From DASUPK01 sp963747425 (GTDB lineage: Bacteria; Actinomycetota; Thermoleophilia; Solirubrobacterales; 70-9): a stretch of DNA of 64,000 nt. The notes below the pieces were generated by a model, which worked only from the letters and a program-made list of their open reading frames with translations, searched no databases and had not been told where the DNA came from. Location: positions 112,209 to 176,208 of the forward strand of contig CAVVFJ010000005.1 in the NCBI GenBank assembly GCA_963747425.1, read 5' to 3'. The first letter of the stretch is position 1. Each line of letters begins with the position of its first letter. A program made the position numbers and the translations under genes. Positions 62,372-64,000 of this stretch are shown piece by piece.

Positions 62372-63759
62372 TAGTCGGAGCCGGGCGTCCAGAGGGCGCC
62401 CTTCTCTTCCTGCTCCTTCTCCGGGGTCCAGATCTCCTCGCGAGCTTTGGCCTGCTCCAGCGGGATCGGATTCGCCTGCTCGGCGATCAGCTCGAGGGCG
62501 CGACGCATCCGCAGATCATCCTTGAGGAGCTCCTCGCGACCTGACTCCCGGATGTCCTTGAGCGCGTCGGCTGGCTCGGGATGCCCGTGGTCCTCGTGCC
62601 CCGGAGGGACCTGCAGGGCCTCGAGCATGTCCTCCTCGGTGACGTCGATTCCCTCGGCCTCGGCGACGGCCTCCAGGACCGCCTCCCGCTTCAGCGCCTG
62701 CTCGGCTTCGGGGCGAGCCTGCTGGATCATCTCCTCGCGAGTCTTTCCCTGAATTTGCAGGTAGTTCTCGGGTTCCATGCCCTGGCGCTCCAACGAGCGC
62801 TCGACGCGTCGCCACATCTCGGCGGCGCGCGCCTCGACCACCGGCTCCGGCAGCTCGACCTTGGCGTTGGCGACGGCGGCGTCCAGCGCGGACTCACGGA
62901 AGCGCTCGGCGATCTGGCCGTCGAGGATCTCCTTGATCTGGCCCGAGATGTGGTCGTGCAGCTCGGCGAGGGTGTCGAACTCGGAAGCCTCCGCAGCGAA
63001 GTCGTCGTCGAGGTCGGGCAGCTCCTTCTCGCGAACCTCCTTGACCTTGACCTCGAACTCGGCGGTCTTCCCGGCGACCTCCTCGGCGGGGTAGTCGTCC
63101 GGGAAGGGAACGCTTGCCTGTCGCTCGTCACCGGGATTCGCGCCCACGAGCGCCTTCTCGAGCTCGGGTAGCACGCGTCCCTCGCCGAGCTCGAGCAGAT
63201 AGTCCTTCGCGGCGCCGCCCTCGAACGGCTCGCCGTCGATCTTGCCCTCGTAGTCGATCAGGACGACGTCGCCCTCCCTCGCCTCCCGCTCCACGGGATT
63301 GAGCCGGGCGAAGCCCTCCTGGAGGCGCTTCAGCTCGGTCTCGACGGCGTCCTCGGGCACCTCGGGCTCGTCGCGGCCGACCTCGAGGCCCTTGTACTCG
63401 CCGAGCTCGGCACCAGGCCGCACGGCCACCTCGATCGAGAACTTCAGCGGCTTGCCCTCGTCGGGGAGGTCGGAGAGGTCGAGCTTCGGATCGCCGACCG
63501 GGTTGACTCCGGACTTGAGCATCGCGCGCTCGTACCAGTCGCCCAGCGAGGACTCGAGCGCCTGGGTGAGGACGGTCTCGCGGCCGAGGCGCTGGACCAC
63601 CATCTCCGGCGGCACCTTGCCCTTGCGGAAGCCCGGCAGCTTCATGTCCTCGCCGAGCTGGGCGGCGGTCTTCTTGATGCTCCCTTCGACGTCCTTCGGG
63701 TCGACGTCGACGTCGACGCGGACCCGCGAGTCGGGAAGCTCCTTTACGGTCGTCTCCAT
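62371..63759 (-). CDS. tig: Trigger factor
   Basis: Ribosome-associated chaperone of 462 residues. The ribosome-binding loop region is PGFRKGKVPPEMVVQRLGRE, the FKBP-type PPIase domain is at about 155-240 (REGDVVLIDYEGKIDGEPFE), and the C-terminal helical arms follow. The terminal tail is rich in Glu and Lys. An upstream GTG seven codons earlier is rejected in favour of the ATG at 63759. It is followed by SRPBCC and clpP on the same strand. Confidence 0.95.
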   Translation of the reverse strand: METTVKELPDSRVRVDVDVDPKDVEGSIKKTAAQLGEDMKLPGFRKGKVPPEMVVQRLGRETVLTQALESSLGDWYERAMLKSGVNPVGDPKLDLSDLPDEGKPLKFSIEVAVRPGAELGEYKGLEVGRDEPEVPEDAVETELKRLQEGFARLNPVEREAREGDVVLIDYEGKIDGEPFEGGAAKDYLLELGEGRVLPELEKALVGANPGDERQASVPFPDDYPAEEVAGKTAEFEVKVKEVREKELPDLDDDFAAEASEFDTLAELHDHISGQIKEILDGQIAERFRESALDAAVANAKVELPEPVVEARAAEMWRRVERSLERQGMEPENYLQIQGKTREEMIQQARPEAEQALKREAVLEAVAEAEGIDVTEEDMLEALQVPPGHEDHGHPEPADALKDIRESGREELLKDDLRMRRALELIAEQANPIPLEQAKAREEIWTPEKEQEEKGALWTPGSD

Positions 63760-63937
63760 GAAGGAGACCTTAGACACCACGCGACGCGAGCGGCTGGGCG
63801 CTTGGCTCTACACCGGCGCACCCGGGCGCCTCGCCTCCTTCTCGATTGACCTCGGCCTCTCGCTGGCGGCGCTCGGGATCTACGGCGCGCGCCGGGCCTG
63901 GCAGCGGGTTGCCCCTAGCTCGAGCCCTCGGTCTTGA
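63758..63937 (+). CDS. Small hypothetical protein, 59 residues
   Basis: A frame beginning MKETLDTTRRERLGAWLYTG and continuing with a mildly hydrophobic stretch (SIDLGLSLAALGIYGARRAW) and a basic end. The ATG overlaps the tig start in opposite orientation, so no room exists for a normal divergent promoter. I recall short proteins with RRERLGAWLYTG in related genomes, but cannot verify. Call is tentative. Confidence 0.4.
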   Translation: MKETLDTTRRERLGAWLYTGAPGRLASFSIDLGLSLAALGIYGARRAWQRVAPSSSPRS

Positions 63938-64000
63938 TGCGCTCCTCCAGCCTCGCCCCCTGCCCGGATGCGGCGGCGCGCGACGCGCGCGCGTCGCTGA
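63915..64000 (-). CDS. C-terminal end of an unidentified gene
   Basis: On the minus strand a frame enters from the right edge and ends at TAG (63915..63917), with the tail SGQGARLEERIKTEGSS. Only 28 residues are visible, so no family can be named. The tail is charged and plausible for a soluble protein. The end overlaps the small gene on the other strand by 23 bases. Confidence 0.4.
   Translation of the reverse strand, partial: SDARASRAAASGQGARLEERIKTEGSS

Noticed and set aside
63981..63996. Perfect palindrome CGACGCGCGCGCGTCG at the right edge
   Set aside because: Low-complexity CG alternation inside a coding frame; expected by chance in such DNA.

Overview
The window is GC-rich chromosomal DNA from an actinobacterium. 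The best fit is the Thermoleophilia/Solirubrobacterales. Grounds: two probable F420-dependent oxidoreductases, a DUF559/AbiEi-like orphan gene, a PD-(D/E)XK endonuclease ORF that runs into a tRNA gene, and conserved blocks (rng-rplU-rpmA, obgE-proB, proA-nadD-rsfS, mreBCD-mrdA-rodA, tig/clpP/clpX, valS-folC). The lineage is an inference; no 16S gene is present. Almost every base is coding. No gene-free stretch exceeds 300 bases.

Layout. 1-9.1 kb: 5' part of murJ, rpsT, holA, competence genes comEC and comEA, acylphosphatase, cupin, leuS. 9.2-13 kb: two small unknowns, then a secreted beta-propeller/sulfatase pair. 13-20.2 kb: an acetate module. Acetyl-CoA synthetase and a GPR1/FUN34/YaaH-type transporter lie on the minus strand, divergent from a four-gene operon (LytS-type kinase, LytTR regulator, small membrane subunit, sodium:solute symporter). 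20.3-22.3 kb: LLM and PPOX F420 enzymes, and an ORF that reads in frame from an endonuclease through tRNA-Ala(GGC) into a Phd/YefM-like antitoxin. 22.3-39 kb: the rng-rplU-rpmA-obgE-proB-proA-nadD-rsfS cluster, interrupted by alcohol/aldehyde oxidation genes and by a Vps62-like membrane protein. 39-48 kb: an elongasome cluster with two mrdA-rodA pairs around mreC-mreD, next to mreB. 48-54.8 kb: maf, ndk, a DUF559 gene bracketed by palindromes, a zinc-ribbon membrane protein, folC, valS. 54.8-64 kb: a flavin amine oxidase, a GroES-like protein, then clpX, clpP and tig. The last three are pulled apart by inserted genes, three of which are broken (truncated GMC oxidoreductase, M23 peptidase out of frame with its signal peptide, frameshifted DUF488).

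The most unusual signals are: (1) the endonuclease-tRNA-antitoxin reading frame; (2) near-identical palindromes on both sides of the DUF559 gene; (3) two near-identical hairpins, one upstream of rplU and one upstream of rpmA; (4) duplicated PBP2-RodA pairs; (5) several genes (clpX, acyP, nadD, folC) whose homology needs a start where only near-cognate codons occur, two of them CTG with good Shine-Dalgarno spacing.

All calls come from reading the sequence and from recall of protein families. No database search was run.
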